Notes: a model not told the origin generated them from the sequence alone. A DNA stretch of 64,000 bases from an uncultured bacterium (GCA_949298985.1 CASFYV010000013.1:1-64000), one strand, 5' to 3'; shown: positions 25,561 through 35,249, counted from the stretch's first letter. Numbers and translations: made by a program.

Positions 25561-25577
25561 ATTAGTATTAATGAATA

Positions 25578-25624
25578 AAAAAGGGCGGGAAAAGATTTTT
25601 AAAATCTTTTCCCGCCCTTTTTTT
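25578..25624. terminator. Strong bidirectional terminator
   Basis: A nearly perfect 19-bp stem (AAAGGGCGGGAAAAGATTT and complement) with A-run on one side and T-run on the other lies between two convergent genes (stops at 25560 and 25636). Confidence 0.95.
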
Positions 25625-25635
25625 CATATCTATAA

Positions 25636-26154
25636 TTATTTTTTTAAGTAAGATTTTACTAAATTTTCAAAAAATTGACGTCTTGGCGAATTTTTTATTA
25701 TAGAATTATAGTTTTTATCACCGATAACATCTTTCAAATTATCTTGGTAAAGATTATTAAGAATATTATCTATATTGGAAATATCTTCTTTAATTCCGTT
25801 TCTAATTTTTTCTAATTCTCCGTTATCTAGAAATTTTGCTCCGCAAACATTACAGGCATCAATTTCAACGCCACTAATTCCCGCTCCCATTTTCACCATA
25901 GGAGTTTTACAAGCAGGACATATTCTTGTTGCAGAAGAGTCTACTTCTTGAAAAGTTTTGTTTTCAATTTCTTTTAAAATAATATCTGCGTTTTCAATAT
26001 TTTCATCAAATTTATCTAATTCTCTGTTATCAAAGAGAATTCCGCCACATCCGTTTAAACAAATATCAATATTGATACCTTTTTCTTCATCATAAATTTT
26101 AGTCATTGTATTTCCGCAAGCAGGACATACTAAATTTTCTTTTGTATCAGACAT
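25636..26154 (-). CDS. Double zinc-ribbon (TFIIB-type) protein
   Basis: A 172-aa protein with two tandem zinc-ribbon modules: CPACGNTMTKI...CLNGCGGILFDNREL and CPACKTPMVKM...CNVCGAKFLDNGEL. Each is the zf-TFIIB pattern, where the ribbon ends in W/L-F-D-x-x-E-L. A helical C-terminal ~50 residues follow. Function unknown; such proteins may bind nucleic acid or protein. It starts 12 nt after leuD on the same strand behind AGGAGA, so the two are co-transcribed. Confidence 0.8.
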   Translation of the reverse strand: MSDTKENLVCPACGNTMTKIYDEEKGINIDICLNGCGGILFDNRELDKFDENIENADIILKEIENKTFQEVDSSATRICPACKTPMVKMGAGISGVEIDACNVCGAKFLDNGELEKIRNGIKEDISNIDNILNNLYQDNLKDVIGDKNYNSIIKNSPRRQFFENLVKSYLKK

Positions 26155-26165
26155 ATCATCTCCTA

Positions 26166-26660
26166 TTATCCTAAAACTAAATCACCATTCTTTTTAATAT
26201 GTTCAATTAATCCGCCATCTTCTAATAGCTTTATCATAACATCAGGTAATGGTTCTATTGTAATAATTGTACCTTTTGTTATGTTTTTTAACGTACCGGC
26301 TTTTATATCTAAATCTAATTCATCACCTGCATCAATGCCGTCTGTGTCACATTCAATAGCTAATAAACCGATATTTATAGCATTTCTATAAAAAATTCTA
26401 GCAAAAGATTTTGCTATAACAGCTCCAACTCCAGCTATTTTAATAATTTGAGGAGCGTGCTCTCTTGAAGATCCAAGCCCAAAATTATTACCTGCAACAA
26501 CAAAATCGCCTTTTGACATATTTTTTGCAAAATTTTCATCTGCATCTTCTAAAACGTGTTTTGCAAATTCATTCAAATCAGAACGCAAATGGAATAATCT
26601 TCCCGGTGCAATGTGATCTGTTGAAATATTATCTCCGAATTTAAAAGCTTTTCCCTTCAC
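26166..26660 (-). CDS. leuD: 3-isopropylmalate dehydratase small subunit
   Basis: About 164 aa. The swivelling small subunit pairs with LeuC to isomerise 2- to 3-isopropylmalate in leucine synthesis. Signature stretches are KGKAFKFGDNISTDHIAPG and GNNFGLGSSREHAPQ, which contain the substrate-selecting loop. I prefer the GTG at 26660 over 26672 because TGAGGT lies at the right distance and the family normally begins MKGKxxKFGD. leuC is not in the window. A homoaconitase-type substrate is possible. Confidence 0.88.
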   Translation of the reverse strand: MKGKAFKFGDNISTDHIAPGRLFHLRSDLNEFAKHVLEDADENFAKNMSKGDFVVAGNNFGLGSSREHAPQIIKIAGVGAVIAKSFARIFYRNAINIGLLAIECDTDGIDAGDELDLDIKAGTLKNITKGTIITIEPLPDVMIKLLEDGGLIEHIKKNGDLVLG

Positions 26661-26705
26661 AATATACCTCACAATCTTTTTAATCTATATTACAACAATT
26701 TTTAA

Positions 26706-26733
26706 TTGAGTTCAATAAATTTTAAGTTATAAT
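26706..26733 (+). promoter_or_regulatory. Promoter of the TPR-recN unit
   Basis: TTGAGT (26706-26711), a 16-nt spacer and TATAAT (26728-26733), whose end is 6 nt before the ATG at 26740. This is the clearest promoter pointing to a leaderless mRNA in the window. Confidence 0.7.
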
Positions 26734-26739
26734 CGATAT

Positions 26740-27882
26740 ATGGGTTATGATATTGAAACGTTACAAAATTTATTAAAAAATGATCCTTCAAATTTTCAAG
26801 CAAGAAGAGAACTTTCTATTTTATTAGTAAATCAAGGGTTTAATGAAGAAGCTGAAGGAAATTTGAAATATTTAATAAAATATTTTCCTGAAGATGCAGA
26901 ACTTTATTATAATCTTGGAATTGTATATGAAAAATTAAAACAATTTTCTGATGCAAGAAAAATGTACGAAAAAGCGATTGAGCTTTCTCCTCAGGAAGAT
27001 TTTTACTACAATTTAGGTGAAGTTCTAGTTGAACTAAATGAATGGGATGAAGCAATTCCTGTTTTTAAAAAGGTTCTTGAAACAGATAGTAAAGATGGTA
27101 ATTGTTATTTTAATATCGGGCTTTGTTATTTTAAAAAAGAAGAAAAACATTTGGCGATGGATAATTTTCAAAAAGCTATTGAATTAAATCCGAATGATGT
27201 TTTTGCTTATTTTTATTTAGGTTATATTTATCAAGAAGACGGATTAACTAATTTTGCCATTCAAAGTTATAACAAAGTTTTAGAAATATCTCCGGATTAT
27301 AGTTGGGCATATTTTAATTTAGGAGCAATTGCTTTTAAATCAGGAAATCTGGATGAAGCAAAAAATTATTTATTGAAAACTATTCAATATAATTCCAATG
27401 ATATTCAAGCATATGAACTTTTGACAAAAATATGTTTAAAAGAAAATAGTGTTGATGAAATCTTAGAAATTTTGCATACACAACTTGGAAAAGAAGCAAA
27501 TGGAGATTTATATTATTGTTTAGCTAGAGTGTATAAATTTATCGGACAAATGGATGAATATTATAAAAATTTAAATTTAGCTTTAGAAAATCCATATACA
27601 TTAACTTTTCCTAAAAAAATTATTAAAGAAGAAATAAAATATATAGAATCAAAATTGGGAAAAGAAACATTGCTTCTTCAAAATCAAATTGAAGACTATC
27701 AAGAAGAAAATCTTGATAATATGGAAGATGAAGAAAAAACTTTTGAAGAAGAAAACTTTGAAGAAAATGAATACAATGAAGAAGAAATTGATGATGAATT
27801 TGAAGAAGTTTCAGAAGATGAACTAGAAGAAAATAATCAAATTCAAGAAGAAGATGAAGAAGATGATGATTTGGAAGAGTAA
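26740..27882 (+). CDS. Tetratricopeptide-repeat protein with acidic tail
   Basis: A 380-aa protein with about six TPR units over residues 1-260 (examples: AELYYNLGIVYEKLKQFSDA, ENCYF-like repeats NCYFNIGLCYFKKEEKHLA and FAYFYLGYIYQEDG). The final ~60 residues are extremely acidic (runs of Glu/Asp ending EEDEEDDDLEE). It has no signal peptide and is probably a cytoplasmic scaffold. The tail may mimic nucleic acid or bind basic proteins. recN starts 7 nt downstream, so they are probably co-transcribed. Confidence 0.85.
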   Translation: MGYDIETLQNLLKNDPSNFQARRELSILLVNQGFNEEAEGNLKYLIKYFPEDAELYYNLGIVYEKLKQFSDARKMYEKAIELSPQEDFYYNLGEVLVELNEWDEAIPVFKKVLETDSKDGNCYFNIGLCYFKKEEKHLAMDNFQKAIELNPNDVFAYFYLGYIYQEDGLTNFAIQSYNKVLEISPDYSWAYFNLGAIAFKSGNLDEAKNYLLKTIQYNSNDIQAYELLTKICLKENSVDEILEILHTQLGKEANGDLYYCLARVYKFIGQMDEYYKNLNLALENPYTLTFPKKIIKEEIKYIESKLGKETLLLQNQIEDYQEENLDNMEDEEKTFEEENFEENEYNEEEIDDEFEEVSEDELEENNQIQEEDEEDDDLEE

Positions 27883-27889
27883 TTAGGAT

Positions 27890-29539
27890 ATGTTATCAAA
27901 GATATTTATCAAAAATTATATATTAATAGATGAATTGGATTTAGAATTTTCAGAGGGTTTAAATATAATTACCGGAGAAACAGGTGCAGGAAAAAGTATT
28001 TTAATTAATGCAATTGATATAGCTTTTGGTGCAAAAGTTTCTAAAGAAGTTATAAAAAATGGTAAAGATAAAGCTATAATTGAATTAACAATAATTAATA
28101 AAAAGCAGGATTTATCCGAATTATTTGAAGAAAACGGAATAGATAATTTAGGCGAAGAAATAATTTTATCCAGAGAAATAACACCAACAGCTTCACGATC
28201 AAGAATAAACGGATGTTTGGTTAATCAAGAGTTTATGAAAAATTTTAGAGAATTGTTTTTGGATATTCATTCTCAACATCAAACTTATTCATTTTTGCAA
28301 CCTAAATATCATATAACATTGTTAGATTCTTATACAAAAAATACTTGCGGAGTAAAACTTGATAAGTATAAAGATGAATTTATAAACTATAAAAATATGT
28401 TATCTAAGTTAGAAGAATTAAAAAATTCTGCTAATAAAACAGAAGAGCAAATTGATTTTTTAAGATTTCAAGTAAATGAGATTGAAGAAGCTCAAATTAC
28501 ATCAGTTACTGAAGATGAAGAATTAACAAATGAGTTAAGTATTTTAGAAAATGTAGAGAAATTAAAAGACTTAACAGGTTCATCATATTGGTCGATTTCA
28601 GGTGATGATGGTTCTATATTAGATGGTTTAATTCAGATAAAAACAAATTTATCAAAGGCTTGTATGATGGATAATTCTTTGGAAGAATCAGAAAGTGAAT
28701 TGATTGATTTGATAGAAAGATTGAAAGTTTTAGGCTCAATTTTAAGGGATTATTCAAGTTCTTTGGATAATGATGAGGAAAAAATTAACTTAATTCAAGA
28801 ACGTTTATTTTTGTTGGATAAATTGAAACGAAAATATGGCGGAAGTTTAGAGCATGTTATTTCTCAAGGAGAAATTTTAAGAAAAGAGTTGGAAGGAATA
28901 GAATTTTCAACTCAAAACATAGAAGAATTAGAACAAGACATACAAATTAAGAAAAATGAATTACAAAAATTGGCAGAAGAAATTTCATCAGAGCGAAAAA
29001 ATTATGCAAATGTTTTATCTTCATTAATTGTAGAGAAATTGGAAAAATTGGAGCTTCCAAAAGTAAAATTTGCTATAGATTTTGAAAAGACTGATTTAAC
29101 ATCAAATGGGATTGATAAAGTCGAATTCTTAATTTCAACAAACATTTCCGAAGATTTGAAACCATTAGCTAAAGTAGCTTCAGGCGGAGAAATTTCAAGA
29201 GTAATGCTTGCGATAAAAACAATATTTGCTCAAAGTGATAATATTGATACGGTTATTTTTGATGAAATAGACACTGGAATTTCCGGAAAAACATCTCAAT
29301 CAGTAGCAGATGAGGTTAAAGAGTTATCTAAATACATGCAAATAATTATGATAACCCATCAAGCGATAATAGCTTCAAAATCAGATAAACATATTTATGT
29401 AAAGAAAACTCAAGAAAATTCTACAAATGTAAATATTTCAATATTAGAAGGCGAATTAAAATTAAAAGCGATTGCGGAACTTGCAGGAGGAGAAGTGACC
29501 GAAGAATCCTTAAAATTTGCTCAAACCCTTATTTCTTGA
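27890..29539 (+). CDS. recN: DNA repair protein RecN
   Basis: A 549-aa SMC-like ATPase in double-strand-break repair. The Walker A loop GETGAGKS is at residues 29-36, a central coiled coil spans about 150-370, then the signature LAKVASGGEISRVMLAIK and Walker B TVIFDEIDTGISG. IMITHQAIIASKSD is the H-loop region. Length and motif order fit the family. Behind AGGAT and 7 nt from the TPR gene. Confidence 0.95.
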   Translation: MLSKIFIKNYILIDELDLEFSEGLNIITGETGAGKSILINAIDIAFGAKVSKEVIKNGKDKAIIELTIINKKQDLSELFEENGIDNLGEEIILSREITPTASRSRINGCLVNQEFMKNFRELFLDIHSQHQTYSFLQPKYHITLLDSYTKNTCGVKLDKYKDEFINYKNMLSKLEELKNSANKTEEQIDFLRFQVNEIEEAQITSVTEDEELTNELSILENVEKLKDLTGSSYWSISGDDGSILDGLIQIKTNLSKACMMDNSLEESESELIDLIERLKVLGSILRDYSSSLDNDEEKINLIQERLFLLDKLKRKYGGSLEHVISQGEILRKELEGIEFSTQNIEELEQDIQIKKNELQKLAEEISSERKNYANVLSSLIVEKLEKLELPKVKFAIDFEKTDLTSNGIDKVEFLISTNISEDLKPLAKVASGGEISRVMLAIKTIFAQSDNIDTVIFDEIDTGISGKTSQSVADEVKELSKYMQIIMITHQAIIASKSDKHIYVKKTQENSTNVNISILEGELKLKAIAELAGGEVTEESLKFAQTLIS

Positions 29540-29778
29540 AAAAACTAAAATCATCATTGATGAAGTTGAATAGATTCATATGTGATTGTTTAATTTTTGC
29601 TTGGAATTTATGTTTAATGGCAATTCTTTGTGGGTTTGTCGTGTTATTTTTAGATAAATTATTTTTGGCTCTGGAATTTTGGGATAAAAATGCGAGATTA
29701 TTACTAATCATAAGTATACCTTTCGGACAGTGTATATTTCCTCCCCCTGATTTCAGGGTGTCTTTTTATTATAATTAA
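29536..29778 (+). CDS. Possible small membrane protein after recN
   Basis: An ORF of 80 aa starting TTG, overlapping the recN stop by 4 nt (TTGA), which would allow coupled translation. ATG at 29560 is an alternative start. Two hydrophobic segments (about 14-38 and 50-65). The end runs into a CCCTGATTTCAGGG palindrome, so the C-terminus may be repeat-derived. No family; existence is uncertain. Confidence 0.4.
   Translation: MKKLKSSLMKLNRFICDCLIFAWNLCLMAILCGFVVLFLDKLFLALEFWDKNARLLLIISIPFGQCIFPPPDFRVSFYYN
29745..29768 (+). terminator. Palindrome with T-tract, probable terminator
   Basis: CCCTGA/TCAGGG followed by TGTCTTTTTATT at the end of the TPR-recN unit. It also resembles the dispersed CCCTGAA/TTCAGGG element. 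The 145 bp to efp otherwise hold only its leader. Confidence 0.55.
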
Positions 29779-29923
29779 AAAATTTTATTTGCCAAGTGAA
29801 AATTTAAAAATAAGCCAGGAGGCTTAAATAACGAGATTTTTGGTAGAGTTGCGAGAAAAAAACATTTATGTTAGTATCAAAATAAGAATAGATAAGTATT
29901 AGATATGAATTTAAGGAGTCGGT

Positions 29924-30481
29924 ATGATATCAGTAAACGATTTAAAAAACGGTTTAACATTAGAGTTAGATAATGGTTTGTGGACTGTTGTAGAATTCTT
30001 ACACGTAAAACCAGGAAAAGGTGCAGCGTTTGTAAGAACTAAATTAAAAAATGTTGAATCAGGAAACGTGATAGAAAAAACATTTAGAGCTGGTGAAAAA
30101 GTTGCAAAAGCTATGTTAGATCGTAGAGAAATGCAATATTTATATAAAGAAGGTAAAGATTACGTTATGATGGATAACGAATCATATGAACAATTACAAT
30201 TAAATGAATCTCAAGTAGGTGATGGTGTTAAGTATTTGAAAGAAAATATGATAGTTCAAGTGTTAATGCATGACAAGAGAATCATTGGTGTAGATATTCC
30301 GGCACACGTAGAATTAGAAGTAGTAGATACTCCACCATCAGAAAAGGGAAATACTGCTCAAGGTGGTACAAAGCCTGCAACATTAGAAACAGGTGCGGTG
30401 GTACAGGTTCCATTCTTTGTTTCAAATGGTGATGTAATTAGGGTTGATACCAGAAGTAACGAATATTTAGATCGTGTATAA
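29924..30481 (+). CDS. efp: Translation elongation factor P
   Basis: A 185-aa, three-domain protein that rescues ribosomes stalled at proline stretches. The modifiable tip loop is KPGKGAAF, with Lys32 at the tip, and [19 protein letters not shown] plus [17 protein letters not shown] are family signatures. Strong Shine-Dalgarno AAGGAG. The gene lies directly before accB and accC, an order typical of cyanobacteria and some others. Proline-rich BamA in this window is a plausible client. Confidence 0.97.
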   Translation: MISVNDLKNGLTLELDNGLWTVVEFLHVKPGKGAAFVRTKLKNVESGNVIEKTFRAGEKVAKAMLDRREMQYLYKEGKDYVMMDNESYEQLQLNESQVGDGVKYLKENMIVQVLMHDKRIIGVDIPAHVELEVVDTPPSEKGNTAQGGTKPATLETGAVVQVPFFVSNGDVIRVDTRSNEYLDRV

Positions 30482-30498
30482 GAGTTTATAAAAGAAAA

Positions 30499-30531
30499 AA
30501 TGTGTAATGTTCTATTAAAGTCATTACACAT
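30499..30531 (+). terminator. Hairpin between efp and accB
   Basis: AAATGTGTAATG/CATTACACATTT is a 12-bp stem. The downstream tract (attcac) is not a T-run, so this may be a partial terminator or a processing hairpin. Confidence 0.55.
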
Positions 30532-30567
30532 TTATTCACTATTAGCTCTAGTAAAAGGAGAACATAA

Positions 30568-31026
30568 ATGAAATTTGAATCAGATTATATAGAAAAATTA
30601 GCAAAAATAATTGCAGATAACGGTTTAACAGAAATTTCTTTAGAAGATGGCGAACAAGCTATAACAATAAGAAAAGATTTACCGGAAGTAAATATGGTAT
30701 CAGCACCTGTAGCACAACCGGTAGTATCTGCACCACAAGCTTCAGCAGCTCCTACTCCGCAAGTTGCAGCAACAAAAGAGCCTGAGGTAAAGGGAAAAGC
30801 AATTACATCTCCAATGGTAGGGACTTTTTATGCTGCTTCATCACCAGATGCGGCGCCTTTTGTTGAAGTAGGTTCTACTATTGCGGCAGGGGATGTTGTA
30901 TGTATTATTGAAGCAATGAAGTTGATGAATGAAATCAAATCAGAACAAGCTGGTAAAGTTGTTCAAATTTGTGTTAAAAACGGCGACCCAATAGAATTTG
31001 GTCAAGTTTTAATGTATGTAGAATAA
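30568..31026 (+). CDS. accB: Acetyl-CoA carboxylase biotin carboxyl carrier protein
   Basis: A 152-aa carrier whose C-terminal biotinyl domain has EAMKLMNE with the biotin lysine at residue 118. The Ala/Pro linker (about 45-75) is usual. It carries CO2 from AccC to the carboxyltransferase in the first step of fatty acid synthesis. AAAAGGAG lies 9 nt before the ATG. accC follows 70 nt downstream with a heptad repeat block between them. Confidence 0.97.
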   Translation: MKFESDYIEKLAKIIADNGLTEISLEDGEQAITIRKDLPEVNMVSAPVAQPVVSAPQASAAPTPQVAATKEPEVKGKAITSPMVGTFYAASSPDAAPFVEVGSTIAAGDVVCIIEAMKLMNEIKSEQAGKVVQICVKNGDPIEFGQVLMYVE

Positions 31027-31080
31027 TTAGTGAATAGTGAATAGTGATTGGTGAATAGTGAACATTTACTATTTACTGAT
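31025..31080. repeat. Heptad repeat block inside the accB-accC gap
   Basis: tagtgaatagtgaatagtga followed by ttggtgaatagtgaac and the reverse-complement segment tttactatttactga. The inverted halves could pair in the mRNA. It has been tolerated inside an essential operon. An apparent N-terminal extension of accC is only translation of this repeat. Confidence 0.75.
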
Positions 31081-31096
31081 TATAAGGAATAGGAAT

Positions 31097-32449
31097 ATGT
31101 TTAAAAGAGTATTGGTAGCAAATAGAGGCGAAATCGCAGTAAGAGTAATAAGAGCTTGTAGAGAATTAGGAATTCCTACGGTCGCAATATATTCACAAGC
31201 AGATGCTAAATCTTTACATGTAAGATTAGCAACAGATGCATATTGTATAGGTCCTGCACCAAGCTCACAGAGTTATTTAAGTATTCCTGCAATTATTTCT
31301 ACAGCATTAATGACAGGTTGCGATGCAATTCATCCCGGATATGGTTTTATGTCAGAAAGAGCTGATTTTGTTGATATCTGTACAGAACACGGTATTAAAT
31401 TTATCGGACCTTCTGCAGAATCAATGCGTAAAATGGGTGACAAAGCTACTGCAAGAAAAACAATGATTGAAAATAATGTTCCTGTAACTCCTGGAACAGG
31501 TTTGTTGGAAAGCGTAGAACAAGCTAGAGAATTTGCTCATAAAGCTGGTTATCCTATAATTTTAAAAGCTACAGCAGGTGGTGGCGGTAAGGGTATGAGA
31601 ATTGTTAGAAATGATGATGAATTAGAATCTAATATGACTTTGTGCCAACAAGAAGCAGAAAAATTCTTCGGAAATCCAGGGGTTTATGCAGAAAAATTCT
31701 TAGAAAACCCTAGACATATTGAAGTTCAAATTTTGGGTGATTCTTATGGAAATGTTATTCATTTAGGCGAAAGAGATTGTTCAATTCAAAGACGTCACCA
31801 AAAATTATTAGAAGAAGCTCCGTCTCCTGCAATTGATGAAAAAACAAGAAAAGAAATGGGTGCAGCAGCTGTAAGAGCTGCAAAAGCAATTAAATATGAA
31901 GGAGCAGGTACTTGTGAATTCTTACTTGACCATGATGGAAAATGGTATTTTATGGAAATGAATACAAGGGTTCAAGTTGAACATTGTGTTACAGAGATGA
32001 TTTCTCAAATAGATATCGTAAGAGAACAAATTCTTGTTGCTTCAGGACAAAAATTAGGTTATACACAGGATGATGTTTTATTAAGAGGCCATGCTATTGA
32101 ATGTAGAATAAATGCCGAAGATCCTGATAATGATTTTATGCCTTGTCCGGGTAAAATTGATGGATATTTCGCACCTGGAGGGTTTGGTATAAGAGTCGAT
32201 TCTCATGTGTATCCTGGATATTCAATTCCGCCTTATTATGATTCAATGATTGGTAAATTGATTTGCTGGGGTGAAAATAGAAATGAAGCAAGACGTAGAA
32301 TGTATCAAGCATTAAAAGAATACGTTGTTACGGGTATTAAAACAACAATACCTTTTCACCAAGAAATCGTTGAGGATGAAGTCTTTATGAGCGGTAAATT
32401 TAATACAGGATTTATCGAAGATTATTATAAAAGAAAAGGAAAAAACTAA
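31097..32449 (+). CDS. accC: Biotin carboxylase subunit of acetyl-CoA carboxylase
   Basis: A 450-aa ATP-grasp enzyme that carboxylates AccB-biotin. The chosen ATG at 31097 follows AAGGAATAGG and gives the usual MFKRVLVANRGEIAVR beginning; upstream codons lie in a repeat. KATAGGGGKGMR (ATP loop), HPGYGFMSE, ERDCSIQRRHQKLLEEAPSP and MEMNTRVQVEH are all intact. Confidence 0.97.
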   Translation: MFKRVLVANRGEIAVRVIRACRELGIPTVAIYSQADAKSLHVRLATDAYCIGPAPSSQSYLSIPAIISTALMTGCDAIHPGYGFMSERADFVDICTEHGIKFIGPSAESMRKMGDKATARKTMIENNVPVTPGTGLLESVEQAREFAHKAGYPIILKATAGGGGKGMRIVRNDDELESNMTLCQQEAEKFFGNPGVYAEKFLENPRHIEVQILGDSYGNVIHLGERDCSIQRRHQKLLEEAPSPAIDEKTRKEMGAAAVRAAKAIKYEGAGTCEFLLDHDGKWYFMEMNTRVQVEHCVTEMISQIDIVREQILVASGQKLGYTQDDVLLRGHAIECRINAEDPDNDFMPCPGKIDGYFAPGGFGIRVDSHVYPGYSIPPYYDSMIGKLICWGENRNEARRRMYQALKEYVVTGIKTTIPFHQEIVEDEVFMSGKFNTGFIEDYYKRKGKN

Positions 32450-32473
32450 TTTTATAATAAGATTGCAGATTTT

Positions 32474-32507
32474 AAGAGAGTGTGTTTACACATGTTCTCT
32501 TTTTTAA
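32474..32507 (+). terminator. Terminator after accC
   Basis: AGAGA-GTGTG/ACACAT-TTCTCT stem followed by TTTTTT, 25 nt after the accC stop. Confidence 0.8.
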
Positions 32508-32533
32508 TGAGAATAAAAAGTTGTATAAGGCTA

Positions 32534-33460
32534 TTATTCAAATTTTGCTAAATTTTTCATTCTTAAAAAGTGTTCGTGATACGATGTATCTAACCTATCA
32601 TCTACGTCCTCTATAAATTCTGTAAATGTTTTTTCAGATAATGAAACTCCGACTTCTTGTGCTGCATCACAACATTTTTTAAAAATAATATGTGTTTTAT
32701 TAATTAAGTTTTCTTTTTCCTTGTTATCCATACTTAAATAATATTTGTCATAATTAAAATAATCTATTATAGGGCAAAACATATCATAGACGGTATTTCT
32801 GTGCATGTCAGGAATATATTTGTATGAATCAATAATATTTATTTGTTGATTCTCAACATCTAATAAATAATTATTAGGATTAAAACTATCTGCTTTATAA
32901 CCATTTTCATCTATTTTTTTCAGTTTTTTAGCATAATCTATAAAACTCGATTGTGGAAAATTAGAAATGATTTCTAGATCATTTAAATAAGATTTTTTTT
33001 CATCTTCTGAAATCTTTAAAAATAGAAAATTTTCCATTCTTTTAGACCAATTTTCTAATGATAAAATTTTTCCTTGAGAACGTTTTAAAATACCAATATT
33101 ATTAACTTTAGCGATTTCTTGGCCAAAATTAAATCCACTTAAGTCATCCTTTACCTTATATAGTCCTTTTTTCATTGTATCAGAATGATATTTATATAAT
33201 TTTATTACCCAGTTTTTTAGTAATTCTTGATTAAATTTAAAAACTCCAATACAATTACTTCCGCTGCCTAATTTATTATCCGGACTACATTCGTTTGCAA
33301 TGTCTTTAATTTTTAACTTCGATTTTTTATAAGAAATTTTAAAAACGTCATAGCCTAAATTATCAAAATTTTTAATTTCATCTTTTAATAATTTAGAACA
33401 AATTTCCGTAGAAGGATAATGTATTATTTTATTAGATATTTTTAATTTAGAAATATTCAT
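32534..33460 (-). CDS. Protein-kinase-like fold protein, lineage-type
   Basis: A 308-aa protein I cannot assign by name. Elements in order fit a minimal kinase fold. There is a glycine-rich loop LGSGSNCIGVF (residues 64-74), a WVIK lysine (Lys87), and a late DSFNPNNYLL (Asp191, Asn196/197) resembling the catalytic D....N. NIIDSY (Asp211) sits in the metal-binding position. Short bacterial effectors such as NleH/OspG and APH-type kinases have this pattern. It starts MNISKLKI, the N-terminal style shared by several unrelated proteins here. Kinase activity is inferred, not certain. Confidence 0.5.
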   Translation of the reverse strand: MNISKLKISNKIIHYPSTEICSKLLKDEIKNFDNLGYDVFKISYKKSKLKIKDIANECSPDNKLGSGSNCIGVFKFNQELLKNWVIKLYKYHSDTMKKGLYKVKDDLSGFNFGQEIAKVNNIGILKRSQGKILSLENWSKRMENFLFLKISEDEKKSYLNDLEIISNFPQSSFIDYAKKLKKIDENGYKADSFNPNNYLLDVENQQINIIDSYKYIPDMHRNTVYDMFCPIIDYFNYDKYYLSMDNKEKENLINKTHIIFKKCCDAAQEVGVSLSEKTFTEFIEDVDDRLDTSYHEHFLRMKNLAKFE

Positions 33461-33590
33461 TCTTATGCTCCATTATATTAAAACATATAAAAAAATAAAT
33501 TGTTATTTATTATTTTAAATTAGAAAAATATATCTAAAATAAAAATATTAGTAGAATTTATTAAATATAGTATTAAGTTAATATTAAATT

Positions 33591-33983
33591 ATGTTTAATA
33601 CTATTTGGTACGATACTTTAACAAAACCATTTTTAAATCCACCCGGTTGGATATTTTCTTATGCTTGGGGAATATTGTATTTAATGATATTTTTTGCATT
33701 TGTCTTTTTCGCAAAAGAAAGAACATTTGCTTCTAAGCGTCAAGGATATATTTATTTTTTATTACAGTTGATTTTTAATTTTTTATGGACACCTGTATTT
33801 TTTATATTTCATAATATTGTATTGAGTGTTTTAATAATATTAATTTTAGATATTCTTGTAATTATGAATATAAAAAGTTTTTATAAGGTATCTAAAATTT
33901 CAGCATATTTATTAATCCCATATTTATTATGGATACTTTTTGCTACCTATCTTAATATAGGAATTCTTTTACTTAATTTATAA
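33591..33983 (+). CDS. tspO: TspO/MBR family tryptophan-rich membrane protein
   Basis: A 130-aa protein with five TM helices. The family pattern is present: WYDTLTKPFLNPPGWIF, AWGILYLM, then NFLWTPVFF and LWILFATYLNIGILLLN. TspO proteins bind and may degrade porphyrins and are linked to stress responses. TAATAT ends 6 nt before the ATG with no Shine-Dalgarno. Slightly shorter than usual (~150 aa). Confidence 0.93.
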   Translation: MFNTIWYDTLTKPFLNPPGWIFSYAWGILYLMIFFAFVFFAKERTFASKRQGYIYFLLQLIFNFLWTPVFFIFHNIVLSVLIILILDILVIMNIKSFYKVSKISAYLLIPYLLWILFATYLNIGILLLNL

Positions 33984-33987
33984 AAAA

Positions 33988-34017
33988 CAAAAGCCGTCTA
34001 AAAGACGGCTTTTTTAT
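33988..34017. terminator. Bidirectional terminator between tspO and ftsZ
   Basis: AAAAGCCGTCT/AGACGGCTTTT with flanking A- and T-runs serves both convergent genes. Confidence 0.93.
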
Positions 34018-34038
34018 ATATTAACTTCTACACATATT

Positions 34039-35205
34039 TTATTTACGTAAGAAATCAGGAATTTGAATGTCAGAGAAAGATGACATAGTAGGAGCTTTAG
34101 GTTGTTGAGCATTGTTGAAAGCTCCAGAGAAGAACTCAGCGGCACTGATTGAGCGATTTTCTACTTTTTCTTCAATAGGCATTTGAGTTTTCAAATCAAA
34201 TCCTGTAGCAATAACAGTGATTTGGATTTCACCTTGAATATTATCATCAACAACAGCACCGATAATAACTCTAGCATCATCAAGAACTGCATCATTAATG
34301 ATATTAGTAGCATCAGTAACTTCGTGTAAAGTCATATCAGGTCCACCTGTGATGTTAACAATAACACCAGAAGCACCATTGATAGAAGTTTCAAGAAGTT
34401 GAGAATTGATAGCGATTTTAGCAGCTTCAATAGCTCTGCCTTCTCCGGTACCACGACCAATACCCATTAATGCTGAACCTGATGCAGCCATTACGCTCTT
34501 AACGTCTGCAAAGTCAACGTTAATTAAACCTGGGATTGTGATGATATCTGAAATACCTTGAACACCTCTTAAAAGAACTTCATCTACAACGATAAATGAT
34601 TCTTGAAGAGATACACGTCTATCTACTACATCTAATAATTTATCGTTAGGAATAACAATTAAAGCATCAACAGATTCTCTAAGTTTTTCTAAACCTTGTT
34701 GAGCTTGGTTTTGTCTTCTTTTACCTTCAAAAGAGAAAGGTTTTGTAACAACACCAATAGTTAAGATTCCTAAATCTTTAGCGATTTTAGCAACAACAGG
34801 AGCTGCACCTGTACCTGTTCCACCACCCATACCGGCAGTTACGAAAACCATATCAGCACCTTCAATAGCTTGAGTGATTTCTTGTTGTGCTTCTTCTGCT
34901 GCTTTTTCACCAACTTGAGGCTCTCCACCGGCACCTAGACCGTTTGTTAATTTAGCACCCAATTGAATTTTATTTTTACAGGTTGAATATTGTAATACTT
35001 GTAAATCAGTATTCATTAACCAAAATTCTACGCCTGTTAAACCTGATTTAATCATTCTGTTAACAGCGTTACCGCCGCCACCGCCTACACCGATTACTTT
35101 AATTTTTGCTGGGCTTATACCTGGTGCAGGTTGCATTACATTGTCAGATGATTGAATATTTTCTAAATCTTTTCTTCCAAAGATATCTGGTCCTAAATTA
35201 TCCAC
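34039..35205 (-). CDS. ftsZ: Cell division protein FtsZ
   Basis: A 388-aa tubulin-like GTPase that forms the division ring. The tubulin signature GGGTGTG is at residues 127-133. [16 protein letters not shown] is the first GTP loop, and [11 protein letters not shown] the T7 synergy loop. The C-terminal peptide IQIPDFLRK, which binds FtsA/ZipA-type partners, is conserved after a variable linker. Starts with GTG behind AGAGGA. No other division gene is adjacent. Confidence 0.97.
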   Translation of the reverse strand: MDNLGPDIFGRKDLENIQSSDNVMQPAPGISPAKIKVIGVGGGGGNAVNRMIKSGLTGVEFWLMNTDLQVLQYSTCKNKIQLGAKLTNGLGAGGEPQVGEKAAEEAQQEITQAIEGADMVFVTAGMGGGTGTGAAPVVAKIAKDLGILTIGVVTKPFSFEGKRRQNQAQQGLEKLRESVDALIVIPNDKLLDVVDRRVSLQESFIVVDEVLLRGVQGISDIITIPGLINVDFADVKSVMAASGSALMGIGRGTGEGRAIEAAKIAINSQLLETSINGASGVIVNITGGPDMTLHEVTDATNIINDAVLDDARVIIGAVVDDNIQGEIQITVIATGFDLKTQMPIEEKVENRSISAAEFFSGAFNNAQQPKAPTMSSFSDIQIPDFLRK

Positions 35206-35249
35206 AATTATTCCTCTTTTTACTTTTCTATACTATACTATACCACTAT

